From: an uncultured Lachnospiraceae bacterium
GTDB lineage: Bacteria; Bacillota; Clostridia; Lachnospirales; Lachnospiraceae
Assembly: GCA_948794795.1 (NCBI GenBank)
Contig: CAQGLR010000049.1
Coordinates: 1-28,789 of the forward strand
Direction: 5' to 3'
Length of the DNA stretch: 28,789 nt
Shown here: positions 23,353 to 28,789 of the stretch, in pieces
Layout of the letters: each line of letters starts with the position of its first letter
Numbering within the stretch: position 1 is the first letter of the stretch
Notes under the pieces: model-generated
What the model saw: the letters and a program-made list of their open reading frames with translations, nothing else
The model's database searches: none
Told to the model about the DNA's origin: nothing
Translations under genes and position numbers: made by a program

Positions 23353-23529
23353 TTATTTAAAAAGCCTTTTTGATATACTGCTGCCATTATATTTATCATA
23401 AACAGCTTCAATTTTCTCTAACATTTCCATTGTTGCACTGGCTATAACCATCTTGTCCTGTATTTCAAGATTATTTGTATCTATCTTTGAAACCCAGGCA
23501 TTAATCTGCTTCATTTTCTGTTCTGTCAT
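23353..23529 (-). CDS. Hypothetical small early protein, 58 residues
   Basis: From the ATG at 23529 (MTEQKMKQ) it is a mostly helical small protein (VIASATMEMLEKIEAVYDKY) with no recognised family. GGGAG lies about eleven bases before this start. The frame is open to 23577, but those extra codons lie inside the previous gene and give a run of Arg and Lys. It overlaps the previous gene by 29 bp, as is common for the small early genes here. Confidence 0.55.
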   Translation of the reverse strand: MTEQKMKQINAWVSKIDTNNLEIQDKMVIASATMEMLEKIEAVYDKYNGSSISKRLFK

Positions 23530-23752
23530 ATTCTTTTTCACTCCCTTCTTTATGTACCTGCGCCGCCATCTGTTCAATTACTGCCTGGAATGGGTTAAAC
23601 ATGGGTTCTTTTGGTTCTACTGCAAGCATAGCTATAATGACATTCAATGCTATTTGTACCGCAAAGTCAGGATTTTTTGTTATTTCCATTGCTATGTTAT
23701 AAGAATGTATATATGCCCTTGTAATATTTTCTGTTTTTACTTTATTTAACAT
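23501..23752 (-). CDS. Hypothetical small early protein, 83 residues
   Basis: A predicted helical protein with no recognised family. The central hydrophobic segment DFAVQIALNVIIAMLAVEP is long enough to be a buried helix, but it is too short and has too few hydrophobic residues around it for a confident membrane call. The C-terminus is charged (KEYDRTENEAD). AGGAG is five bases before the ATG. It sits between the HNH-like gene and another small gene in the same operon. Confidence 0.6.
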   Translation of the reverse strand: MLNKVKTENITRAYIHSYNIAMEITKNPDFAVQIALNVIIAMLAVEPKEPMFNPFQAVIEQMAAQVHKEGSEKEYDRTENEAD

Positions 23753-23763
23753 TTTCTCTCCTT

Positions 23764-24060
23764 TTACAAATAAGATTTTCCATAACGTGCCATAAAGTCC
23801 TCCCTGTCACCAACCTCTGTCTCGAATATCGCTTGTCCTAACATTTTTGAAAGTTTTTCTGCCATTGGGTTATCATGTATGCGCCCTGTTACTGTCCCAA
23901 GTGTATGGCACTGGTTACATACTGGGACTTTAAGCCCATCCTCCTCTGCAAGTTTCCTTGTCCCATTCCCAAACAATAAATGATGTTCACATTCTGCTGG
24001 TTTACCACAGAAGAAACATATGCTTGAATATCCTGTTACAATACTATCTGTTATGACCAT
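23764..24060 (-). CDS. HNH-like zinc-binding protein
   Basis: A 98-residue protein with the pattern CFFCGKPAECEHHLLFG near the N-terminus and VPVCNQCHTLGTVTGRIHDN in the middle. The two CxxC pairs would hold a zinc ion, and EHHLLFG takes the place of the catalytic His of HNH/DUF968-type nucleases. Small HNH proteins in phage replication modules act in recombination or junction processing, but activity cannot be read from sequence. I start at the ATG at 24060: AAGGAGG lies six bases upstream, and its TTG alternative at 24066 overlaps the ribosome site. The RNase H-like stop is a few bases before. Confidence 0.68.
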   Translation of the reverse strand: MVITDSIVTGYSSICFFCGKPAECEHHLLFGNGTRKLAEEDGLKVPVCNQCHTLGTVTGRIHDNPMAEKLSKMLGQAIFETEVGDREDFMARYGKSYL

Positions 24061-24062
24061 AA

Positions 24063-24479
24063 TCAACCTCCTTGTTTAATGTTAAATTCCTGCCTTTGTG
24101 CATATGGCTCAAATCTTATTTTATGTGTCCGCATAGAAATATAAAAATCTTTCCATAACTCCGAATTTGCCAGCGGTTTACCTCCAGATTTCTTCCATCC
24201 CTCCTGCTGCCATCTTTTTAACCACCCAAGAGAAACACATGATTCTATGTATTTGTTATCTGTATGTATGGTTACTTCACACGGTTTTACCAGCATTTCC
24301 AAAGCCATGATAGTTACTTCCAGGGTTAAACTGTTTTTTGTGCAGTCATTTCCTGCTGCCCTTGTTATCCTGGTATGTGCTGTACCTTTGCTGTCTATAA
24401 ACTCTAGTAAGGCTATAGCATCCCCTGCACCTCTCGGATTGCCCTTATGGCTTATGTATATATAAATACTAACTTCCAA
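24063..24479 (-). CDS. RNase H-fold protein lacking most catalytic residues
   Basis: A 138-residue protein with the RNase HI fold signature: IYIYISHKGNPRGAG (strand 1 and the GNP turn), a helix with LEVTIMALEML, and VTIHTDNKYIESCV. It then carries the WKKSGGKPLANSELWKDF segment typical of phage RNase HI-like proteins. Only the Asp of HTDN is in a catalytic position. The first Asp (normally DGS) is Tyr or Ile here, the first catalytic Glu position reads Thr, and no His/Asp C-terminal motif is present. It is probably a nucleic-acid-binding relative. I start at the TTG at 24479, after AAGGCAGGTG, as for the replication initiator. A GTG at 24488 is the alternative. It is followed by the HNH-like gene. 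Confidence 0.75.
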   Translation of the reverse strand: MEVSIYIYISHKGNPRGAGDAIALLEFIDSKGTAHTRITRAAGNDCTKNSLTLEVTIMALEMLVKPCEVTIHTDNKYIESCVSLGWLKRWQQEGWKKSGGKPLANSELWKDFYISMRTHKIRFEPYAQRQEFNIKQGG

Positions 24480-24507
24480 AAATACCACCTGCCTTATTTT
24501 GTTCCCA

Positions 24508-24523
24508 TCTAATAAATATTAGA
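24508..24523. repeat. 7-bp inverted repeat (TCTAATA / TATTAGA)
   Basis: Perfect arms at 24508-24514 and 24517-24523 with a 2-base gap, in the 64-bp space between the replication initiator stop and the RNase H-like start. It is operator-like in size, but it could also be an RNA hairpin; chance cannot be excluded in A/T-rich DNA. Confidence 0.35.
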
Positions 24524-24543
24524 CGCCCCAGTGTTATTAACAA

Positions 24544-25281
24544 TTATCCACATCCACCGCCATAACCAATTTTTACCATCATGTAACGCTGGTACTTCCT
24601 TCCTGTGAAGAAATCAATACCATTGTATACAGTGTCTTTGTCTATGTAATATCCCTTCAAAGGTCTTGGGTCTTCCAGCCATCTTGCCGCCATAACAATT
24701 TCTTTTTTTGGTTCTGGTATAACCAGGTTGCGGCTGCAGCTGTATCTCTGCCTGTGTCCTCCATCATTTTCCTTAAATGTTTTTGATGTTTCTTTTATGA
24801 GATATGATGCAAGGTCTTTATACTGGCCACTCCCATCAAGGTATTTAAACCCTGGCCTTCCAAATTTCCACAACGTCCTTACTATTTTAGAAACATCCTG
24901 CCCATCAATATGGTTTATGATTATATGGTGGTGTATAGCTTTGTTTTTGTATTCTGTAACATTAATATATTTCAATTCATAACCACTTTTTTTAAACCAG
25001 TCCCTTAACTTATCCAGAAACTTTTTAATATATTTCTTTGCCTGGGCTGGTGTTGGTCTTTCATCTTTTACATATGTCAATGTTACAAATAAATCATCAA
25101 TACCAAAGTTTGCATTTATTTTTATACGGAGGTTGCGTTCAGCATTCATCTGGTTTACTTTTGCTATTTCTTCTGGGGTAGGTTTCTTTTTTCTGCTTCT
25201 TGCTTTTGAACCTGTACGTCTGGTATAACTCTTGCTAACCTCTATAGTTGCACCTGCTGTTACTGATGTTTTAAAATACAA
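24544..25281 (-). CDS. HUH-type rolling-circle replication initiator
   Basis: A 245-residue Rep-like HUH endonuclease. Motif I FVTLTY (65 to 70), motif II AIHHHIII (HUH at 117 to 119, metal-binding) and motif III SYLIKE (160 to 164; Y160 the nicking tyrosine, K163). The basic N-terminus (SKARSRKKK) may bind DNA, and SCSRNLVIPEP near 181 is typical of the single-Tyr Rep proteins of microviruses and Clostridia prophages. It nicks one strand of the origin and stays covalently joined to it. P2 also replicates by rolling circle, but with a larger two-Tyr gpA. The start is a TTG seven bases after AAGGCAGGTG. No primase, helicase or polymerase is seen nearby, so host factors must extend. Confidence 0.88.
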   Translation of the reverse strand: MYFKTSVTAGATIEVSKSYTRRTGSKARSRKKKPTPEEIAKVNQMNAERNLRIKINANFGIDDLFVTLTYVKDERPTPAQAKKYIKKFLDKLRDWFKKSGYELKYINVTEYKNKAIHHHIIINHIDGQDVSKIVRTLWKFGRPGFKYLDGSGQYKDLASYLIKETSKTFKENDGGHRQRYSCSRNLVIPEPKKEIVMAARWLEDPRPLKGYYIDKDTVYNGIDFFTGRKYQRYMMVKIGYGGGCG

Positions 25282-25439
25282 AATTATACACCTGCCTTTT
25301 CATTGGTATTTTATGACCAGGGCTAAAGTTAATAGTTTTATCAAGTTATAAACGGCTTAACCATGCTGCTTTTTTCTTGACCACAAATACAACAGATGTT
25401 ATAATCTTATATGTCCAGATATTGCATTTGCAGTATTTC

Positions 25440-25468
25440 CACCCGTTATGTTGCCAGCATAACGGGTG
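25440..25468. other. Perfect 11-bp hairpin upstream of the initiator gene, candidate replication origin
   Basis: The arms CACCCGTTATG (25440-25450) and CATAACGGGTG (25458-25468) are perfect, with the 7-base loop TTGCCAG. It is in the 192-bp gap between the small zinc protein and the initiator gene, about 160 bp upstream of its start. No T-run follows on the minus strand, which argues against an ordinary terminator. Double-strand origins of rolling-circle elements are commonly hairpins next to the rep gene, so that role is proposed. Confidence 0.45.
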
Positions 25469-25473
25469 TTCTG

Positions 25474-25677
25474 TTATATTGTATAAAGTGTCTTATTTTT
25501 GTCTCGCCTGTGGATATTATGTGTGGCACAAAAGCCAAACTCCATCTGGTCTCCTTCAAAAGCAAGCATACTGCGTTTTTTCTCCTGTCTTTCTATCTCT
25601 TCCCTGCAGTCATCACATATACCATTTATGATATCTGCATTATCGCAGTTACAGCCACATTCTTTGCATTTAAACAT
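25474..25677 (-). CDS. Small zinc-ribbon protein, 67 residues
   Basis: From the ATG at 25677 the protein starts MFKCKECGCNCDNADIINGICDDC. The two CxxC pairs (CKEC and CDDC) form a zinc ribbon like those of small phage regulatory proteins. A charged helix follows (REEIERQEKKRS). The start lies inside the end of the preceding gene, whose reading ends at 25670, with AAAGGAG about twelve bases upstream. A longer frame from 25767 overlaps that gene completely and reads as a hydrophobic tail, so I reject it. No specific function is recognised. Confidence 0.65.
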   Translation of the reverse strand: MFKCKECGCNCDNADIINGICDDCREEIERQEKKRSMLAFEGDQMEFGFCATHNIHRRDKNKTLYTI

Positions 25678-25861
25678 TCCCTGCTGCCTCTCCTTTCTGT
25701 AAATTCCCATTATTTTTATTATGCAATAAAGAAGAAACATCATATGTAAAACCTTCAACTTCGCCATTGTGAAGAATTACTCCCTGTGCATTACGTCTAT
25801 ATGAATTAATACAGTCTTCTATTGTGATATCTCCAGGCTTGTCCATGTCTATAGAAACCAT
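25670..25861 (-). CDS. Hypothetical small protein, 63 residues
   Basis: I do not recognise it. It reads as a small alpha/beta protein with GDITIEDCINSYRRN and GVILHNGEVEGFTYDVSSLLH. GGGGGA lies six bases before the ATG. It ends overlapping the start of the zinc-ribbon gene by 8 bp, so the two are probably translated together. Confidence 0.6.
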   Translation of the reverse strand: MVSIDMDKPGDITIEDCINSYRRNAQGVILHNGEVEGFTYDVSSLLHNKNNGNLQKGEAAGNV

Positions 25862-25878
25862 ATCTGTCCCCCTCTTTC

Positions 25879-26040
25879 CTAAGATTTTATTATTGTGCTT
25901 CCTGTTAGTCCTGGTGGTGGGTTTAATATCCCTTTCTTATCCCTTGCTGCCAATGCCCTAAGGCAAGCCTCTGTATATCTTTTTTCATAACCTTCCGTTA
26001 ATATAACTGTTGTTTTTATGTCAATTTTTTTCTTTGCCAT
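25879..26040 (-). CDS. Hypothetical small basic protein, 53 residues
   Basis: From the ATG at 26040 (MAKKKIDIKTTVI), with AAAGGAG nine bases upstream. It is a short protein with an N-terminal basic strand-like part, a helix (YEKRYTEACLRALAARDK) and a Pro/Gly-rich end. No family recognised. The first in-frame ATG at 26064 has no comparable ribosome site. It sits directly before the 63-residue gene. Confidence 0.55.
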   Translation of the reverse strand: MAKKKIDIKTTVILTEGYEKRYTEACLRALAARDKKGILNPPPGLTGSTIIKS

Positions 26041-26056
26041 ACATACACACTCCTTT

Positions 26057-26332
26057 TTATACATTTATGAACTCCTCTTCATCTCCGTTCCCAGCCCGTC
26101 CAGTTTCTTCCAACCATTCTTCAATACATCCCAGGCATGTATAGCAGGATACAGGTTCGCCATCAAGAAAACCACTCTCATATAAAGCCTGCTCTCCCTT
26201 GCGTATTTCACGTGCACAGCTTGCACATATATGTGGCATCCTACACAACACTATTTTTTCTTTTTTGTTGGTAACTTCTTCATCAAGTCCATATATTCCT
26301 GAATCTAGGTACAGTTCTTTGTCATACTTCAT
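26057..26332 (-). CDS. Small Cys-rich protein, probable zinc-binding
   Basis: From the ATG at 26332 (91 residues), with AAGAAGGT six bases upstream. The middle carries ICASCAREIRKGEQALYESG and then SCYTCLGCIEEWLEE: four cysteines as two CxxC pairs in a zinc-knuckle/treble-clef spacing. The end is acidic (GNGDEEEF). Small proteins of this sort are common beside phage methyltransferases and recombination genes, but no specific function is recognised. The ATG at 26350, inside the end of the methyltransferase gene, is the alternative start. Confidence 0.62.
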   Translation of the reverse strand: MKYDKELYLDSGIYGLDEEVTNKKEKIVLCRMPHICASCAREIRKGEQALYESGFLDGEPVSCYTCLGCIEEWLEETGRAGNGDEEEFINV

Positions 26333-26336
26333 ACTT

Positions 26337-27515
26337 TTACCTTCTTTCATAACTTTTTAAAAACAGATGCACAGCCCTGGCTATAGCATTAGATACATTT
26401 ACTGTTACAGCATTTCCAAATAATTTATATGCCTGGTTGTCTGATACTGTCTGTTTCCATTTGTCCATAGGAAAACCCTGCAACAGACCATATTCGTATG
26501 GAGTTAGTTTTCTGACCAGATACTTTTCGTTTTTATATTCAACTACATGCGTCCTTCTGGCTCTTGTTCTTGGTCCAATCCCTTTTGGGTATGAGGAATC
26601 ACAGCAATAAGCCACTTTATCAGTTGTAAGGAATATATTTTGTATAACACCATGCAAATCCTGCGCTGTTAAGGTAAACATTGGCTCTTCATTTCCTTTT
26701 GCACGCCGCCCATTTTGTCTTTTACTTATCCTGCCTGGCGTTATAACAGCATGACATCCCTGTAGCCTGTCCAGCCTTTTTAGTGCCTGGGAAATAATGA
26801 TTTTTGCCTTTTTATCTGGTATATAAAATTTATCATCAACATCATTTTCTAATATTGAAGAAAGTTCTGGTATGTATACATGCTGTTCTGCAGGAAAAAC
26901 AAAATCTTTTTGTATTTCCTGCTTTACACCTATAATAAAGTATCTTTCCCGGTTCTGTGGTACTCCCCAGAACTTAGAATTGTATAAAATACAATATGTT
27001 TTATAACCACACACCTTATATTGCTCTTTAAGCATTGGTATGTATTTTTTCAGGCCTTTTACATTTTCCGCCATAAGAATATCTGGCAGTTTATTTTTGC
27101 TGGATGTCCTTGCCTGGTCTAACAGCCTCATAACTTCAAAGAAAAGCCCGCTCCTGTTTGCTGCTTTAAATCCCTGTTTACCGCAAGAAGGGCATGCTTC
27201 ATGTCCTGTACAGAACTGCCATTCTGTCATACAATGCCTGCATATAACTTTCATGCCTTCCTTTAGTCCAGCTACGCTTAAATCCTGGCACGGAAACCCA
27301 AACGCCCATACATCTGCTTTTGGTATATCATCAATATCCATTTCTCTTATATCTGCCTGCTTAACACCCGCCCATACATTTTCTTTATAAGTCTGTACGG
27401 CATATTTATTTGAATCCCAGGCTCCTGCAATGCGGAAACCAGCCTGTTTAAAACCCAGACCTATTCCACCACAGCCACAGAAGAAATCATTCATACTGTA
27501 TATTTTTGTATCCAC
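26337..27515 (-). CDS. C5-cytosine DNA methyltransferase with zinc-ribbon insertion
   Basis: About 392 residues. All main motifs are present: I FFCGCGGIGLGF (SAM binding), IV GFPCQDLSVAG (catalytic Cys), VI MAENVKG, VIII QNRERYFIIGV, and IX/X with RKLTPYEYGLLQGFP and YKLFGNAVTVNV. Between IV and VI the order is interrupted by a Cys4 ribbon CRHC ... CPSC (about residues 92 to 111), not part of the usual core. The start is given at a GTG at 27515 because GGAGGG lies six bases before it. The in-frame ATG at 27533 lacks a ribosome site. No restriction enzyme is adjacent, so it probably protects phage DNA rather than acting in a restriction pair. Target sequence cannot be read from the protein. 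Confidence 0.93.
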   Translation of the reverse strand: MDTKIYSMNDFFCGCGGIGLGFKQAGFRIAGAWDSNKYAVQTYKENVWAGVKQADIREMDIDDIPKADVWAFGFPCQDLSVAGLKEGMKVICRHCMTEWQFCTGHEACPSCGKQGFKAANRSGLFFEVMRLLDQARTSSKNKLPDILMAENVKGLKKYIPMLKEQYKVCGYKTYCILYNSKFWGVPQNRERYFIIGVKQEIQKDFVFPAEQHVYIPELSSILENDVDDKFYIPDKKAKIIISQALKRLDRLQGCHAVITPGRISKRQNGRRAKGNEEPMFTLTAQDLHGVIQNIFLTTDKVAYCCDSSYPKGIGPRTRARRTHVVEYKNEKYLVRKLTPYEYGLLQGFPMDKWKQTVSDNQAYKLFGNAVTVNVSNAIARAVHLFLKSYERR

Positions 27516-27537
27516 CTGCTGCCCTCCTGCCATTTCA

Positions 27538-27918
27538 TTAACTGTTTTCTATTTTCAAATCAATATGTGCGACAATCTTTTTAAAATGCTCCATCTTTAA
27601 ACCAGATACAGTAACACCATCTTCTTTATAATAGCCTTGAAATAACCCGCAATAAATACGTGTCACAACAACTTCACCATGACAGCCATTGTCTGTAACC
27701 ACATCACCAACCTTTATTACTTCTGTAGATTTGTGTATTGCAGGTTTAATTATATTCCTGTATGCCTGGGCAGAGAAAACTTTTATAATTTGTTCCGCCC
27801 CAGCTTTTCTTTTGATAACCAGCCCATCATCACAATTATGTAAAATCCATCTTGCAGCAGCACAACCCACATTATTAATAATTTTCTGTCTAATTTTTGT
27901 TAATATTGTATGTAACAT
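27538..27918 (-). CDS. Hypothetical protein between two methyltransferases
   Basis: A 126-residue protein of no recognised family. Its N-terminal 40 residues form a helix with a CAAARWILHNC stretch. The middle (VIKVGDVVTDNGCHGEVVVTRIYCG) reads as a small beta-barrel of SH3-like character. The Dam stop and this ATG are directly adjacent (TAAATG) with GGGAGGATT upstream, so expression is tied to the methyltransferase. A methylation partner or DNA-binding role is possible, but only context supports that. Confidence 0.62.
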   Translation of the reverse strand: MLHTILTKIRQKIINNVGCAAARWILHNCDDGLVIKRKAGAEQIIKVFSAQAYRNIIKPAIHKSTEVIKVGDVVTDNGCHGEVVVTRIYCGLFQGYYKEDGVTVSGLKMEHFKKIVAHIDLKIENS

Positions 27919-28734
27919 TTAAAATCCTCCCATAAAGTCAAATAAATTTACCTGCACATTATCTGGTTTAAAGTTCATCCATAATACCTCACACTTTTTA
28001 GAATGTGTCTGTGAATAAGATACATTTTGAACCTTCGTCCAGCCTTTCAGCATTTCATTGTACAGGTTTGTATCATAACCACTTATCAATACTTGTCCTT
28101 TGTGCTCCAACAAAACTTTTAACAGTTCCTCATGGCCTTTGGAATCCATTTCACACCTGTATTGTTTGCCGTTCCTGGTTTCTAACATATATGGAGGGTC
28201 ACAGTATATTAATACATTTGGATAGTTAAAACGCTTTATTAATTCAACCGCTGGCCTGTTTTCTATCTGTACACCCCTTAACCGTTCTGCTGCCTGTATA
28301 ATTTTATCTGGCAGGTTGCACCAGTCCTGTACCGCATATGCCCGTTCCCTGCCCTGGACATCATTTTTCCAGCCTACACGCTCACCAGAAGTGCGGAAGC
28401 CATGCCCCATGTTTAAACGTATATAGAAATTTAATGCAGCTTCATATTTATCTTCTGGGACTTCCTCAAATGCTCTTTCGTACACTTCTCTTGCATACGG
28501 GGTCATATAAACCATACCTGCAAGTTTTACTGGATTTTCACGTATACATTCAAACAGGTTTACAACATTGTTATCCAGGTCATTTACTGTTTCAATGTTA
28601 GAACGTGGTTTATTAAACAGGACTGCACCAGAACCAAAGAAAGGTTCAAGGTAACTGTGGTGTTTAGGAAAATAGCTGGTAATCCAGTCTGCCAGTTTCC
28701 ATTTACTGCCTGGATATTTCATTACTGCTTTCAA
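27919..28734 (-). CDS. Dam-type N6-adenine DNA methyltransferase (D12 class)
   Basis: A 271-residue adenine methyltransferase. Motif X/I: MKYPGSKWKLADWI and EPFFGSGAVLF (residues 30 to 40, SAM binding). The catalytic DPPY is at residues 179 to 182 (IYCDPPY), followed by LISGYDTNLY. This is the order of the Dam/D12 family (PF02086). The start is a TTG at 28734 that overlaps the previous stop as TTGA. An ATG four codons later (28722) is the other option and neither has a strong ribosome site. Phage Dam enzymes can protect against host restriction. No matching endonuclease is in view. Confidence 0.9.
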   Translation of the reverse strand: MKAVMKYPGSKWKLADWITSYFPKHHSYLEPFFGSGAVLFNKPRSNIETVNDLDNNVVNLFECIRENPVKLAGMVYMTPYAREVYERAFEEVPEDKYEAALNFYIRLNMGHGFRTSGERVGWKNDVQGRERAYAVQDWCNLPDKIIQAAERLRGVQIENRPAVELIKRFNYPNVLIYCDPPYMLETRNGKQYRCEMDSKGHEELLKVLLEHKGQVLISGYDTNLYNEMLKGWTKVQNVSYSQTHSKKCEVLWMNFKPDNVQVNLFDFMGGF

Positions 28735-28789
28735 ATATCTATATCTGTATGTACTGGTTCTTGTGGTTCTGCAGTGTAGTCCTTATTTT
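28731..28789 (-). CDS. C-terminal end of an upstream gene (truncated by window edge)
   Basis: The last 18 codons of a frame open to the window edge. It ends PQEPVHTDIDI and has its TGA overlapping the methyltransferase TTG. The Pro- and Asp-rich end looks like a disordered C-terminus. With so little sequence the product cannot be named; the 4-bp overlap supports that it is a real gene of the same operon. Confidence 0.45.
   Translation of the reverse strand, partial: NKDYTAEPQEPVHTDIDI

Noticed and set aside
24508..24523. Strong operator between initiator and RNase H-like gene
   Set aside because: The 7-bp A/T-rich inverted repeat is too short to exclude chance; kept only as a low-confidence feature.
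25440..25468. Simple intrinsic terminator of the small early genes
   Set aside because: The stem is strong but no T-run follows on the minus strand; an origin or other structural role fits the context better, though termination is not excluded.

Overview
The window is a compact block of a contractile-tailed bacteriophage or prophage. Every supportable gene lies on the minus strand, so the biological reading order runs from the right end (28789) to the left end (1). The host is most likely a gut Clostridia/Lachnospiraceae-type Firmicute. This rests on strong AGGAGG-type ribosome binding sites, moderate to low GC with an A/T-rich regulatory island, frequent TTG/GTG starts, and protein families typical of such phages. 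No integrase, attachment site, lysis gene, repressor or host gene is visible, so prophage versus free phage cannot be decided here.

Right part (about 28.8 to 22.5 kb): early/DNA-metabolism module. It opens with the tail end of an unknown gene, then a Dam-type adenine methyltransferase, an unknown protein, and a C5-cytosine methyltransferase carrying a zinc-ribbon insertion. Four small proteins follow, two of them cysteine-rich. After a hairpin-containing gap come an HUH-type rolling-circle replication initiator, a catalytically degraded RNase H-fold protein, an HNH-like zinc protein, three small unknowns and an ArpU/sigma-region-4-like late regulator.

Middle (about 22.5 to 20.8 kb): A/T-rich accessory and control region. 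A TIR-like/nucleoside-deoxyribosyltransferase-like gene sits alone behind its own sigma-A-type promoter with an overlapping inverted repeat, which is the layout of a moron and a candidate anti-phage defence gene. It is followed by about 670 bp without a convincing gene. That gap holds a possible late promoter, a near-perfect 15-bp hairpin and a GC-rich structured island just before the terminase, which is a candidate cos site.

Left part (20.8 to 0 kb): late operon in canonical order. Packaging and head genes are lambda-like: Nu1-like small terminase, GpA-like large terminase, gpW joiner, lambda-type portal, HK97-type protease, capsid protein with an N-terminal coiled coil, DUF2190 decoration protein, and gpFII-like and gpZ-like joining proteins. 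The tail is P2-like and contractile: sheath, tube, tail chaperone with a programmed -1 frameshift, a 1269-residue tape measure, gpX, gpD hub, gpV spike, gpU, gp25/W, gpJ, gpI and the start of a tail fibre. Most late genes overlap or are spaced by under 20 bp, consistent with one long transcript probably switched on by the ArpU-like protein.
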